A DNA stretch of 16,320 nucleotides, from positions 1-16,320 of the forward strand of contig NZ_JALOAA010000041.1 of NCBI RefSeq assembly GCF_023229025.1, given 5' to 3'. The translations under genes and the position numbers were made by a program. The DNA comes from Sulfurimonas sp. Its GTDB lineage: Bacteria > Campylobacterota > Campylobacteria > Campylobacterales > Sulfurimonadaceae. The notes beneath the pieces were generated by a model. The model was not told where the DNA came from. It worked only from the letters and a program-made list of their open reading frames with translations, and did not search any database. Below are positions 1 through 7,624 of the stretch, piece after piece (positions within the stretch are counted from its first letter, which is position 1; the number at the start of each line of letters is the position of its first letter).

Positions 1-322
1 AGTTGAGCCTGAGAGTTCTGCCGTTTTATCAGGAGGGTGCGCAGGCCCACATGTTATACAAGGAATAGGTGCAGGATTTATACCTGAAGTATTAGACACA
101 TCAATATATGATGAAGTTGTAAAGGTAAGCAATGAGGATGCAATAAATACAGCAAAAATGTTAGCAAGCCAAGAGGGTCTACTAGTCGGTATATCTGCAG
201 GAGCAAATGTATTTGCAACAATGCAGATTGCTTCAAGGGCAGAGTTTAAGGGCAAAACACTTTTAACAATTCTTTGTGATACCGGCGAGAGGTACTTAAG
301 TACAGAACTTTTTGATGAGTAG
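1..322 (+). CDS. cysK: Cysteine synthase A, C-terminal part (cut by window edge)
   Basis: This is the last 106 codons of a PLP-dependent O-acetylserine sulfhydrylase, which makes cysteine from O-acetylserine and sulfide in the cytoplasm. Reading in frame from base 2, the peptide begins VEPESSAVLSGG and continues with GPHVIQGIGAGF, a family signature around the PLP phosphate and active-site cleft. It ends with EGLLVGISAGAN and DTGERYLST, the usual C-terminal motifs of CysK/CysM. The catalytic lysine lies upstream of the window. The stop is TAG at 320-322. The next gene starts inside this one, so the two are probably translated in series. CysM or cystathionine beta-synthase-like relatives share these motifs, but the IQGIGAGF-to-GERYLST spacing favours CysK. 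Confidence 0.93.
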   Translation, partial: VEPESSAVLSGGCAGPHVIQGIGAGFIPEVLDTSIYDEVVKVSNEDAINTAKMLASQEGLLVGISAGANVFATMQIASRAEFKGKTLLTILCDTGERYLSTELFDE

Positions 323-914
323 CATATTTTTAGAGACTATAAAAGCTGTTGATGGGGAGATTCTTAATATATCCTATCATCAAGAGAGATATGAGAGTGT
401 TTTAAAAAAATTCAATATTAAACATTCTCAAAATCTAAAGGAACTCTTAACTCCTCCAAAAATTGGAACATATAGATGTCGCCTAACATATGATTTGTCA
501 AAAGAGCCACACACTTTTAACGTAACATACCATAAGTACGAAAAAAGAGAGATAGAGACTCTAAGGCTTGTTTATAATGATAACATAGAGTACTCCTTGA
601 AATCTGCATGCAGAGATGAGCTTGATGCGCTATATAAGCTAAGGGGTGGATGTGATGATGTTTTGATAGTAAAAAACTCTCTTATTACGGATACTACAAT
701 AGCAAATATAGCCTTTTTTGACTCTAAGAGATGGGTTACTCCTAAATCACCGCTTTTGATAGGTACGACAAGAGAGAGGTTGCTAAGAGAAGGAAAAATT
801 TTTCAAGAGAGCATCTACGTGAGTGATTTAAAAAACTTCTCTAAAGTCGCCCTAATGAATGCTATGATAGATTTTGATATAATTACAAAAAACATAAAGG
901 AAATTTTTTGCTAG
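315..914 (+). CDS. Class IV aminotransferase, aminodeoxychorismate lyase-like (PabC family)
   Basis: This 199-residue protein belongs to the fold-type IV PLP enzymes. PabC members convert aminodeoxychorismate to p-aminobenzoate for folate; relatives transaminate branched-chain or D-amino acids. Visible motifs are an N-terminal HQERYESVLKKF, the YSLKSACRDEL segment with the likely PLP lysine (K96), and DDVLIVKNSLITDTTIANIAF followed by TPKSPLLIGTTRERLL, which matches the cofactor phosphate-binding part of the family. It is shorter than E. coli PabC (269 residues), mainly before the lysine. ATG 315 overlaps the cysK stop by 8 bases; a TTG at 312 is a possible but less likely start. No strong Shine-Dalgarno is visible, which fits translational coupling. 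The exact substrate cannot be fixed from sequence. Confidence 0.8.
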   Translation: MSSIFLETIKAVDGEILNISYHQERYESVLKKFNIKHSQNLKELLTPPKIGTYRCRLTYDLSKEPHTFNVTYHKYEKREIETLRLVYNDNIEYSLKSACRDELDALYKLRGGCDDVLIVKNSLITDTTIANIAFFDSKRWVTPKSPLLIGTTRERLLREGKIFQESIYVSDLKNFSKVALMNAMIDFDIITKNIKEIFC

Positions 915-1369
915 AGAGCTTAATAGAGGATAGAGATTTTGCAAAAATAATGCAAAAAAATATAGAGAGTTTGATAATCCTTCTCTTTGAAAAAGAGCAA
1001 AATTTTGGAATCTTATGTAAGATAGAGCAGATAACTTTCGAGCCTCCGCTTCCAAATGAAATAAGCAAAGAGTTTAAACCTATGACTCTATTTTTTCTTG
1101 CCGGATACACTTTTGATACGGCAACTATAGTTGATAATAATCTAGTTTTTGAGGCTGGTTTTGGAGCCGATAACTTTGGTAGTTTTGTTACCGTTCCGAT
1201 GCTTAGTATAATGCAGATAATAGTAGATGAGACACCACTGCTTATAAATTTAACAAATTATAAACATGAGGATAAAAAACAAACTACAAAAGCGCAAAAG
1301 GGCGGAGTAGAAAACTCAATGGCTTCCTTTTTATCAAATCCTGAGAACTCAAAATTTTTCAAAAAGTAG
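908..1369 (+). CDS. Small conserved-looking protein, possible divergent SspB-like ClpXP adaptor
   Basis: This 153-residue protein has no name I can give with certainty. Its core, residues 44-116, follows the pattern of the SspB fold (Sm-like beta barrel), and most closely the alphaproteobacterial type: an LP turn (48-50), MT at 59-60 leading a hydrophobic strand, then FEAGFGA (81-87), then VTVPMLSIMQI with the VP pair at 96-97. SspB has the same order, ending in FGG...V.VP..A. The N-terminal 35 residues look helical. The last 37 are charged and probably flexible, as in SspB, where the tail carries the ClpX-binding peptide. The start is TTG 908, chosen because AAAGGA lies about 7 bases upstream; the next in-frame ATG (953) has a poor ribosome site. 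It overlaps the aminotransferase stop by 7 bases. The family link is inference from pattern only. Confidence 0.45.
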   Translation: MLESLIEDRDFAKIMQKNIESLIILLFEKEQNFGILCKIEQITFEPPLPNEISKEFKPMTLFFLAGYTFDTATIVDNNLVFEAGFGADNFGSFVTVPMLSIMQIIVDETPLLINLTNYKHEDKKQTTKAQKGGVENSMASFLSNPENSKFFKK

Positions 1370-1377
1370 CTTGAGGT

Positions 1378-2280
1378 TTACACCTTATTTAAAGATAGAA
1401 GATAGTTTACGACATTATCGACAAATGCATCATGCTTCTTATCTTTTGAGTAAGCTATATAAAAATTTCTCTCTATCTTGTAGTTTTTAAGTCTTGCTTC
1501 AAAAAGTTTTCCCTCAGCAACCTCATTTGCTATAACATGTTTTGACATAACAGAGACGACAGGTCTCTCTGTTGTAGGGTCAGCATGCAGAATCGACTCT
1601 TTAATAGCAGTCGGACTTCCTAAAACACCAAGAACTTGGAAATTATTACACTGTACACCCATCTCATCGAAGACTTCACTTGTCAGTTTTCTTGTATGAG
1701 AGCCTTCATCTCTACATATCCAATCAAATCCAAGTAAATCATCTGCCGTTAAGTGTTTTTTAAGAGGCTGGTTTGAAAAAACGACAAGTTCATCTAAAAC
1801 CCACTCTCTATAGATGATTCCGTCTCTAAACACAGGGGATTCTATAAGAGCTATATCGATTTTTTTGTCTTCAAGATGATCTATCATCTCGCATGAGAGA
1901 CCGACATTCATATAGACATTGTTGTTTATTCTCTTTTTTATCTCGCTAAGATAATTTGGCAGTATATAGTTTCCTATGGCATTTGATGAGCCTATAACAA
2001 AAGTGAAGTCTTTATTTATTATCTTTAAGAGCTCTTTTTCGCTGCTTGCAATTGCTTTTTCAAGTCTTGATGCGATTCTAAAGAGATCTTCTCCCTCTTT
2101 TGTAAGCAGTATGCCGTTCTTTTTTCTTTCAACTATTTTAGTATCAAGATAATCCTCAATAAACTTTATCTGTTGAGTGACTGCAGGTTGTGAGATACCA
2201 AGCTTTGCAGATGCTTTTGAAAAACTTTTCTCTTTTATGACCATTAAAAAGGTTTGTAGTTTTGCAAAATCTTTTAACAT
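1378..2280 (-). CDS. LysR-type transcriptional regulator
   Basis: This 300-residue protein has the usual LysR length and layout. A winged helix-turn-helix occupies residues 1-60 (SFSKASAKLGISQPAVTQQI and FIEDYLDTKIVER are typical). A linker helix follows, then a two-lobed effector-binding domain from about residue 92 (VIGSSNAIGNYILPNYL, DIALIESP). The start ATG (complement of 2278-2280) is preceded on the minus strand by a good AGGA site. The gene runs towards the cysK group, with only 8 bases between the two stop codons and no obvious terminator there. It is divergent from uvrD across 128 bases. The effector and targets are unknown. Closeness to cysK does not make it CysB, because the two are convergent. 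LysR proteins commonly repress their own promoter, and a palindrome sits over the expected -35 region. Confidence 0.92.
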   Translation of the reverse strand: MLKDFAKLQTFLMVIKEKSFSKASAKLGISQPAVTQQIKFIEDYLDTKIVERKKNGILLTKEGEDLFRIASRLEKAIASSEKELLKIINKDFTFVIGSSNAIGNYILPNYLSEIKKRINNNVYMNVGLSCEMIDHLEDKKIDIALIESPVFRDGIIYREWVLDELVVFSNQPLKKHLTADDLLGFDWICRDEGSHTRKLTSEVFDEMGVQCNNFQVLGVLGSPTAIKESILHADPTTERPVVSVMSKHVIANEVAEGKLFEARLKNYKIERNFYIAYSKDKKHDAFVDNVVNYLLSLNKV

Positions 2281-2312
2281 AATAATTCCTATAAGTTTAA
2301 ATAATAGACGAA

Positions 2313-2318
2313 AGTATA
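2313..2318 (-). promoter_or_regulatory. Candidate -10 element of the LysR gene
   Basis: On the minus strand this reads TATACT, 32 bases upstream of the LysR ATG, a normal distance for a short leader. No clear -35 hexamer is present, as is common in Campylobacterota, where sigma70 promoters rely mainly on the -10. The expected -35 window (2336-2341) falls in the middle of the palindrome at 2331-2346. Confidence 0.45.
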
Positions 2319-2330
2319 ACTCAATATTAT

Positions 2331-2346
2331 AACTAATGCAATAGTT
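2331..2346. promoter_or_regulatory. 16-bp palindrome, candidate LysR operator
   Basis: AACTAATGCAATAGTT reads almost the same on both strands: arms AACTA/TAGTT and core TGCA, with one mismatched symmetric pair. It lies between the divergent LysR and uvrD promoters, over the predicted -35 of the LysR gene. That is where an autorepressing LysR protein would be expected to bind. Three copies of TATAAC also occur nearby (2315-2320, 2328-2333, 2358-2363). Binding is inferred, not shown. Confidence 0.35.
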
Positions 2347-2371
2347 TTGTAATAATTTATAACTTTTTGGC

Positions 2372-2377
2372 TATAAT
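2372..2377 (+). promoter_or_regulatory. -10 element of the uvrD operon promoter
   Basis: A perfect TATAAT lies 31 bases before the uvrD ATG, preceded by a T-rich stretch (AACTTTTTGGC) and no clear -35. This is the usual look of sigma70 promoters in Campylobacterota. It is the only good promoter visible before the thirteen closely packed genes up to 12281, so it may drive much of that transcript. Confidence 0.6.
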
Positions 2378-2408
2378 AATTTAAATTAATAAGAGTAGTG
2401 GCAGAGAT

Positions 2409-4457
2409 ATGGAAAAAATATTTAGTAAATTAAACGATTCACAAGCTGATGCCGTAAAAAAAACAGAAGGTCCGGTGTTGATACTAGCCGGTGCGGGAAG
2501 CGGAAAGACTACTACTGTTATATCTCGTTTAGCATATCTCATAGAGGGAGTCGGGATTCCAGCTTCAAATACTTTGACACTTACTTTTACAAACAAAGCT
2601 GCAAAAGAGATGAGAGAAAGAGCCTCTTTGATGATGGATAATCCTGCTTACCCTCCGCTTCTATGCACTTTTCATAAATTTGGATTACTATTTTTAAAAT
2701 TCCATATACATCTCTTAAATAGGGAAAATAATTTTGTCGTGATTGATACAGATGATAAAAAACGCATTATCAAGAAGATAAATAGTGAAATACCGACTCC
2801 TCTTATTGCTAGCGAAATATCAAAATATAAAAGCTCTCTCTTAAGTCCTGATGATGCTTACAAGCAGGCAGAATTATTTAATTATCAGCAGATTGCAAAA
2901 GTTTATGAGGAGTATGAATCGTATCTTTTGGAAAACAATTTAGTAGATTTTGACGACCTTATAGCATTGACCTATAAGCTGTTAGATGAGAATGATGAAC
3001 TTGCTCATGCTACATCTATGAAGTATCGTTACATAATGGTAGATGAGTATCAAGATACGAACGAGTTACAGCTCAAACTTTTACAAAAGCTCTGCAGTGC
3101 TCATAACAATTTATGTGTTGTAGGGGATGACGACCAGAGCATCTATGGTTGGAGAGGCGCACATATAAGAAATATTATGGAGTTTGACCAAGATTTTAAA
3201 GATACGGCGGTATTTAAGCTTGAAGAGAATTATCGCTCACGAGAACCTATACTAAAAGTTGCAAATGCACTTATAGAGCATAATCGCTCACGTTTAGGAA
3301 AAAAACTCATTCCTACACGCGGTAGCGGTGAAGATGTTACGGTTTTAAACTCAAGTGATGAGAGTGAAGAAGCAAGAAAAATCGCTTTAAAAATTACAAA
3401 GCTTTTAGACTCGGGAGTAAAAGCAGAAGATATAGCAGTGCTGTACCGTGTAAATGTTTTAAGCCGCTCTATAGAAGATGGGCTTAATCGTGCCGGTATC
3501 GCATATAAGCTTGTAGGCGGACTACGTTTTTATGATAGAGCGGAGATAAAAGATCTTATAAGCTACATAAGAGTTATAACAAACTTTCATGATGATTTTT
3601 CGTTTAAGCGCATAGTAAATAAGCCAAAGAGGGGTTTGGGCAAAGCAAGTGTGGATAAGATAGAGTTAGCAGCTCATGCAAACGGTAGCTCTATCTTTGA
3701 GTATATAAAAAAGGTCACACTTGCTGAACTAGAGCAGCTTGTTAGAAAAAAGAATGCAAAAACTCTTAAAAAATTTGTAAAAGATATTCAGGCTGTTGCT
3801 AAGAGTGTAACTGAATCGACATATAGTTTTATAGATGTTTTAGAGGATACGTTTCATCTCAAAGAGATTTATAAAGGTATGCCCGATGAAGCAGAGAGAG
3901 TCTTAAACATGGATGAGTTTTACGGTCTATTTAGAGACTTTGTAAAGAACTCTCCAGACTCCTCATTGGATGAGTTTTTAAATGAACTAACGCTTCAAAG
4001 CGAACAAGATCAGGTAGAGGGTGAGAGTATTTATATGATGAGTATTCATGCCTCTAAAGGGCTGGAGTTTGATTATATTTTTATTATCGGTATGGAAGAG
4101 GGTTTTTTACCGCTTGTTGGTGACGGTAGTGACCTTGAAGAGGAGAGAAGACTCGGATATGTCTCCTTTACAAGAGCAAAAGAGGCTCTAACACTCTCGC
4201 ATGTGGATAGTAGGTTTTATAAGGGAAGAAGAAGTGATTTACAAAAGAGCAGATTCTTTAATGAAGCAGGACTTTGCGAAGGTTCGCTTATAGTTGAGAA
4301 AAATACGGCTTTTAAAAAAGGTGATTTGGTTAGGCATAAAATCTTTGGCACAGGCAGGATTACAGGTGTCAGCAAATCAGGTAGAGAGTTTAAACTAAAT
4401 ATTAATTTTGCCGGCACAAAGAGAGATATATTGGCATCATTCGTTGAAAGATTATGA
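2409..4457 (+). CDS. uvrD: UvrD/Rep/PcrA-family DNA helicase
   Basis: This is a 682-residue superfamily 1A 3'-5' DNA helicase, the type that unwinds DNA in nucleotide excision and mismatch repair and clears stalled forks. All core motifs are present: Walker A GAGSGKTT (28-35), motif Ia LTFTNKAA (58-65), DEYQDT (212-217), GDDDQSIYGWRG (239-250), LEENYRS (271-277), SIHASKGLEF (545-554) and EERRLGYVSFTRAK (578-591). A small C-terminal barrel (about 637-682, GDLVRHKIFGTGR) resembles the Tudor-like RNA polymerase-binding end of PcrA/UvrD. The length is close to the family norm. The ribosome site before ATG 2409 is weak. It is the first gene of the long operon, and its stop overlaps the truB start (ATGA). 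Rep and PcrA are alternatives, but the C-terminal domain favours UvrD/PcrA. Confidence 0.94.
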   Translation: MEKIFSKLNDSQADAVKKTEGPVLILAGAGSGKTTTVISRLAYLIEGVGIPASNTLTLTFTNKAAKEMRERASLMMDNPAYPPLLCTFHKFGLLFLKFHIHLLNRENNFVVIDTDDKKRIIKKINSEIPTPLIASEISKYKSSLLSPDDAYKQAELFNYQQIAKVYEEYESYLLENNLVDFDDLIALTYKLLDENDELAHATSMKYRYIMVDEYQDTNELQLKLLQKLCSAHNNLCVVGDDDQSIYGWRGAHIRNIMEFDQDFKDTAVFKLEENYRSREPILKVANALIEHNRSRLGKKLIPTRGSGEDVTVLNSSDESEEARKIALKITKLLDSGVKAEDIAVLYRVNVLSRSIEDGLNRAGIAYKLVGGLRFYDRAEIKDLISYIRVITNFHDDFSFKRIVNKPKRGLGKASVDKIELAAHANGSSIFEYIKKVTLAELEQLVRKKNAKTLKKFVKDIQAVAKSVTESTYSFIDVLEDTFHLKEIYKGMPDEAERVLNMDEFYGLFRDFVKNSPDSSLDEFLNELTLQSEQDQVEGESIYMMSIHASKGLEFDYIFIIGMEEGFLPLVGDGSDLEEERRLGYVSFTRAKEALTLSHVDSRFYKGRRSDLQKSRFFNEAGLCEGSLIVEKNTAFKKGDLVRHKIFGTGRITGVSKSGREFKLNINFAGTKRDILASFVERL

Positions 4458-5275
4458 ACAGGCTCTTTGTCGCGTATAAACCAACAGGCATAAGCTCCAA
4501 CCTCTTCTTAAGCAAGCTAAAGAGAAGATATAAAACAAAAAAGGCCGGTTTTTCAGGAACACTTGATCCGTTTGCAAAGGGTGTTCTTCTTATCGGGATG
4601 GGTAGCTATACAAAACTGTTTCGTTTTTTAAATAAAACACCTAAAATCTATCGTGCTACTCTCTGGCTTGGTGCAAAAAGCGACTCTTTAGACACAGAGA
4701 TGATTGAGCATGTTGAGATTTTAAAAGAGTTTAACGAGGATGAAGTACAAAGCGCTATAAAATCCTTAGAGGGTTCTCTTGAGTATGAGCCTCCGATATT
4801 TAGTGCCAAGCAAATAAACGGGCAGAGAGCTTATGATTTAGCGCGTGCGGGTGTAGAGTTTACTCTAAATAAGATTAAATCTACAGTATATGAAACAAAA
4901 CTTATACACTACTCTCATCCGTTTGTTACATTTGAAGCAACGGTTTCAGAGGGGACTTATATCCGTTCACTAGGAGCTATAATAGCTAGCAGACTAGGGG
5001 TAGAGTATGGAAGTCTTAGTGCTTTGGAGAGACTTAGCGAGGGAGAGTTTAGCTATAATGGCGAGAGAGCGTTAGATATTAAAAAATCTCTTAAAATTAG
5101 AGAAAATTTCTATCATGGAGAGCGCGATAATCTAAAATATGGAAGAGTTCTTGCTTTAGATGATTTAGAGATTAAAGAAGATGGATATTATTGGCTTGAT
5201 AATGGTAGTTTCATCTCAATTATAAATATACAAAACGCAGAAGTAAATTATGAATTAGGTAGGATTGAATGCTAG
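4454..5275 (+). CDS. truB: tRNA pseudouridine-55 synthase TruB
   Basis: TruB converts U55 in the T-loop of tRNAs to pseudouridine and also helps tRNA folding. The 273-residue protein has the start VAYKPTGISS, the catalytic motif GFSGTLDPFAKGVLL with the nucleophile Asp38, YRATLWLGAKSDSLD, YEPPIFSAKQINGQRAYDLAR, and GTYIRSLG, all in the family order. The end lacks a recognisable PUA domain, so it is shorter than E. coli TruB (314 residues). It is coupled by an ATGA overlap to uvrD and overlaps csrA by 7 bases. The order truB-csrA-ispE-smpB is conserved in Campylobacter as I recall. Confidence 0.95.
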   Translation: MNRLFVAYKPTGISSNLFLSKLKRRYKTKKAGFSGTLDPFAKGVLLIGMGSYTKLFRFLNKTPKIYRATLWLGAKSDSLDTEMIEHVEILKEFNEDEVQSAIKSLEGSLEYEPPIFSAKQINGQRAYDLARAGVEFTLNKIKSTVYETKLIHYSHPFVTFEATVSEGTYIRSLGAIIASRLGVEYGSLSALERLSEGEFSYNGERALDIKKSLKIRENFYHGERDNLKYGRVLALDDLEIKEDGYYWLDNGSFISIINIQNAEVNYELGRIEC

Positions 5276-5499
5276 TACTATCGAGAAAAACAGATGAATC
5301 TATTGTTATTGGAGATGATATTACTATAAAAATTATCTCTATCGAAAAGGGTGTTGTCAAATTGGGCATTGATGCGCCTAAGAGCGTCTCTATTGTTAGA
5401 AACGAATTGCTTGAGGATGTCAAAGATGCAAATATCGCATCATCTAAAGATACAGAGTTAAATGATTTGACTATGCTCAGCGCTATTATTAAAAAATAA
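5269..5499 (+). CDS. csrA: Carbon storage regulator CsrA (post-transcriptional RNA-binding regulator)
   Basis: CsrA dimers bind GGA motifs near ribosome sites and block or promote translation. The 76-residue protein begins MLVLSRKTDESIVIGDDI, with the RNA-contacting Leu4 and Arg6, and has VSIVRNELLEDV with the key Arg44. The tail after residue 50 is longer than in E. coli (61 residues) and similar to Campylobacter CsrA (about 75). In C. jejuni CsrA represses flagellin translation and is antagonised by the protein FliW; no fliW gene is in this window. The start ATG 5269 has AGGTAGGA just upstream and overlaps the truB stop. That site contains a GGA, so autoregulation is conceivable but unproven. 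Confidence 0.95.
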   Translation: MLVLSRKTDESIVIGDDITIKIISIEKGVVKLGIDAPKSVSIVRNELLEDVKDANIASSKDTELNDLTMLSAIIKK

Positions 5500-5510
5500 A
5501 AGATATAGAC

Positions 5511-6302
5511 ATGAAGCTTTACAAAGCTTATGCAAAGGTAAATATATTTTTAAAAATCACCGGCATGCGTGGAGATTACCATGAGATTGTCTCAAGATTT
5601 ATGAGGGTTGATTCCCTTTATGATGAGCTCTCTTTTGTCGCTAAGCAAGAGGATGAAGGTTTTAAGATAATCGGTGAATTTTCATGTACGACTGAGCAAA
5701 ACACTATATACAAGGCATATCTGGCACTGCTAAAAATTTTAGATAAAGAGTCTGCTGATTTATTAAAAAACCTAATGAGCAGATATGGAGTAAAGGTAGA
5801 TAAAAGGATTCCTGCATTTGCAGGCTTGGGCGGTGGAAGTAGTGATGGGGCTACATTTTTAAAGATGTGCAATGAAGTTTTGCATCTTGGACTGAGTCAA
5901 AATGAACTCGCAGCGGCAGGAGTAAAGGTGGGGGCAGACGTGCCGTTTTTTATTTATGGTTATGATAGTGCAAATGTAAGTGGAATCGGAGAGGTTGTAG
6001 AAGAGTTTAAAGAGCCTCTTTTAGATTTTGAAGTTTTTACTCCAAAACTGGAGATAAGCACTCCAAAGGTTTATTCGCTATATAGAGAAGATTTTTACAA
6101 TCCGGTAGATGGATTTGAAGCAGATAGGTTGAAAAAAACCCCGTCATTGGATATACTTAAAAACATGAGCGCAGATGAGGCAAATGACCTCTTCAAACCG
6201 GCACTTCAAGAGTATAAAGAGTTGAAAAATTATTACAGACATGGATATTATTTCAGCGGAAGCGGAAGCAGTTTTTTTAGAGTTAAAGAGAGGAGAAAAT
6301 AG
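5511..6302 (+). CDS. ispE: 4-diphosphocytidyl-2-C-methyl-D-erythritol kinase IspE
   Basis: IspE phosphorylates CDP-methylerythritol in the non-mevalonate (MEP) pathway to isoprenoids, which are needed for quinones and undecaprenyl carriers. The 263-residue protein is a GHMP kinase. It has YAKVNIFLKI with the substrate-site Lys9, the glycine-rich ATP loop PAFAGLGGGSSDGA (101-114), VGADVPFF with the catalytic Asp133, and a C-terminal GSGSSFF motif. The length is near the family's usual 260-290. The gene lies 11 bases after csrA and 3 bases before smpB, inside the same operon. Confidence 0.94.
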   Translation: MKLYKAYAKVNIFLKITGMRGDYHEIVSRFMRVDSLYDELSFVAKQEDEGFKIIGEFSCTTEQNTIYKAYLALLKILDKESADLLKNLMSRYGVKVDKRIPAFAGLGGGSSDGATFLKMCNEVLHLGLSQNELAAAGVKVGADVPFFIYGYDSANVSGIGEVVEEFKEPLLDFEVFTPKLEISTPKVYSLYREDFYNPVDGFEADRLKKTPSLDILKNMSADEANDLFKPALQEYKELKNYYRHGYYFSGSGSSFFRVKERRK

Positions 6303-6305
6303 GCG

Positions 6306-6758
6306 ATGGGTAAAACAATAGCAAAAAACAAAAAAGCCTATTTTGATTATTTTTTAGAAGAGAAGTTTGAGGCAGGCTTAGTTCTTAAGGGAAGTGAGAT
6401 AAAAGCTATAAGAGCAGGGCGCGTAAATCTAAAAGATAGTTTTATACGTTTTGTACAAGGCGAAGCATTTCTTTTCAATGCTCACATAGGCAGACTTGAG
6501 ACGACTCATCACTTCTATTCACATGAAGAGAGAGGCAGTAGAAAACTGCTTTTGCATAAAAAACAGATAGCAAAGATGATAAAAGCTGTTGAAAAAGATG
6601 GCTATACGGTAGTTCCTCTGCAGCTCTATTTTAACGATAGAAATATAGTAAAAATACAGATTGCCATTGCAAAAGGAAAGCAGCTGCATGATAAAAGAAA
6701 TGATCTTAAAGAGAAAGATATGAAGCGTGACATAGAGCGCTCTATGAAGGATTATTGA
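6306..6758 (+). CDS. smpB: SsrA(tmRNA)-binding protein SmpB
   Basis: SmpB carries tmRNA into stalled ribosomes so that the unfinished protein is tagged and the ribosome freed. The 150-residue protein has the typical oligonucleotide-binding barrel: KAYFDYFLEEKFEAGLVLKG, SEIKAIRAGRVNLKDSF and FLFNAHIG. The lysine-rich C-terminal tail (GKQLHDKRNDLKEKDMKRDIER) folds in the decoding centre. The length is standard. The ribosome site AGGAG is in the last codons of ispE. The tmRNA gene is not in the window. ClpXP normally degrades tagged proteins, which is relevant to the possible SspB-like protein at 908. Confidence 0.96.
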   Translation: MGKTIAKNKKAYFDYFLEEKFEAGLVLKGSEIKAIRAGRVNLKDSFIRFVQGEAFLFNAHIGRLETTHHFYSHEERGSRKLLLHKKQIAKMIKAVEKDGYTVVPLQLYFNDRNIVKIQIAIAKGKQLHDKRNDLKEKDMKRDIERSMKDY

Positions 6759-7624
6759 TGAGGTTTTTTTCTCTTGTTCTTCTTTTTGCATGTAGCATTT
6801 TTGCACTTGATATAAAAGTAGCAAACGCTACCGTTTCAAACGGAAAAACAGCTCTTTTGGAGTTTAAAAAAGAGAGTAGTATCAGTTATAAAAATATTGT
6901 AGTCGATAAACAGCGATATGAAATTTTTAACAATCCGCTAGATAGTAAGAAATTTTATGTGCTAATACCTATTAATTATTATGAAAAACCTTCAGATAAA
7001 AAAGTGGAGATATTCTATACGCAAGACAATGAACTAAAAAGCAAAACTATCTTCTTTGATATTAAAGATGCGAATTATGAAAAAGAGACCCTTAGTGTAG
7101 ATAGCTCAAAGGTTATCTTGAGTGAAAATGATAGAAAAAGAGCATCAAAAGAGTACGCAGAAGCTATGGAGATTTATAATAAAAAAACAGAGCATAGCTA
7201 TATATCATCAGAGTTTATTGTGCCACTTAATAGTAAAATCACAAGTGACTTCGGAAAAGCAAGAGTTTATAACGGCTCACTTAAGGGTTATCATGGCGGG
7301 ACGGATTTTAGAGCGAGTGACGGTACGCCCTTGATGGCAAGCAATAGCGGGAAGATTGTCTTGGCAAAAGATAGGTTCTACTCGGGTGGTTCTGTTGTTA
7401 TAGACCATGGGCATGGTATCTACTCATGCTACTTTCACATGAGCAAGCTTGACGTCAAAGAGGGTGATATGATAAGAAGAGGCGAACCTATAGGATTATC
7501 AGGAAGCAGCGGTAGAGTTACGGGTCCGCATCTTCATTTTGGTATAAGAGTAGCCGCCCAACAAGTTGACCCACTTCAGTTTATAGAGCTGATAAATAAA
7601 AATTTATTAAAAGGTATAAAATGA
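6758..7624 (+). CDS. Secreted M23 (LytM) peptidoglycan endopeptidase
   Basis: This 288-residue protein begins with an N-terminal signal peptide (RFFSLVLLFACSIFALD, likely cleaved after about residue 17), so it acts in the periplasm. The C-terminal third is an M23 metallopeptidase domain with complete zinc-site motifs: HGGTDFR (His179, Asp183), YFHMS (His227) and GPHLHFG (His258, His260). Such enzymes cut peptide crosslinks in peptidoglycan. In Campylobacter and Helicobacter, M23 enzymes of this kind (the Csd and Pgp groups) shape the helical cell, but I do not assign this one to a specific member. Residues 20-110 form a beta-rich N-terminal domain of unknown role. ATG 6758 overlaps the smpB stop by one base (TGATG). 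Confidence 0.9.
   Translation: MRFFSLVLLFACSIFALDIKVANATVSNGKTALLEFKKESSISYKNIVVDKQRYEIFNNPLDSKKFYVLIPINYYEKPSDKKVEIFYTQDNELKSKTIFFDIKDANYEKETLSVDSSKVILSENDRKRASKEYAEAMEIYNKKTEHSYISSEFIVPLNSKITSDFGKARVYNGSLKGYHGGTDFRASDGTPLMASNSGKIVLAKDRFYSGGSVVIDHGHGIYSCYFHMSKLDVKEGDMIRRGEPIGLSGSSGRVTGPHLHFGIRVAAQQVDPLQFIELINKNLLKGIK

Noticed and set aside
1370..1377. Bidirectional terminator between the SspB-like gene and LysR
   Set aside because: Only 8 bases separate the stops, and I found no stable hairpin with T-runs around them.
6519..6824. 101-codon minus-strand frame over smpB and the peptidase start
   Set aside because: It is antisense to two well-supported genes; its hydrophobic look comes from the AT-rich complement.
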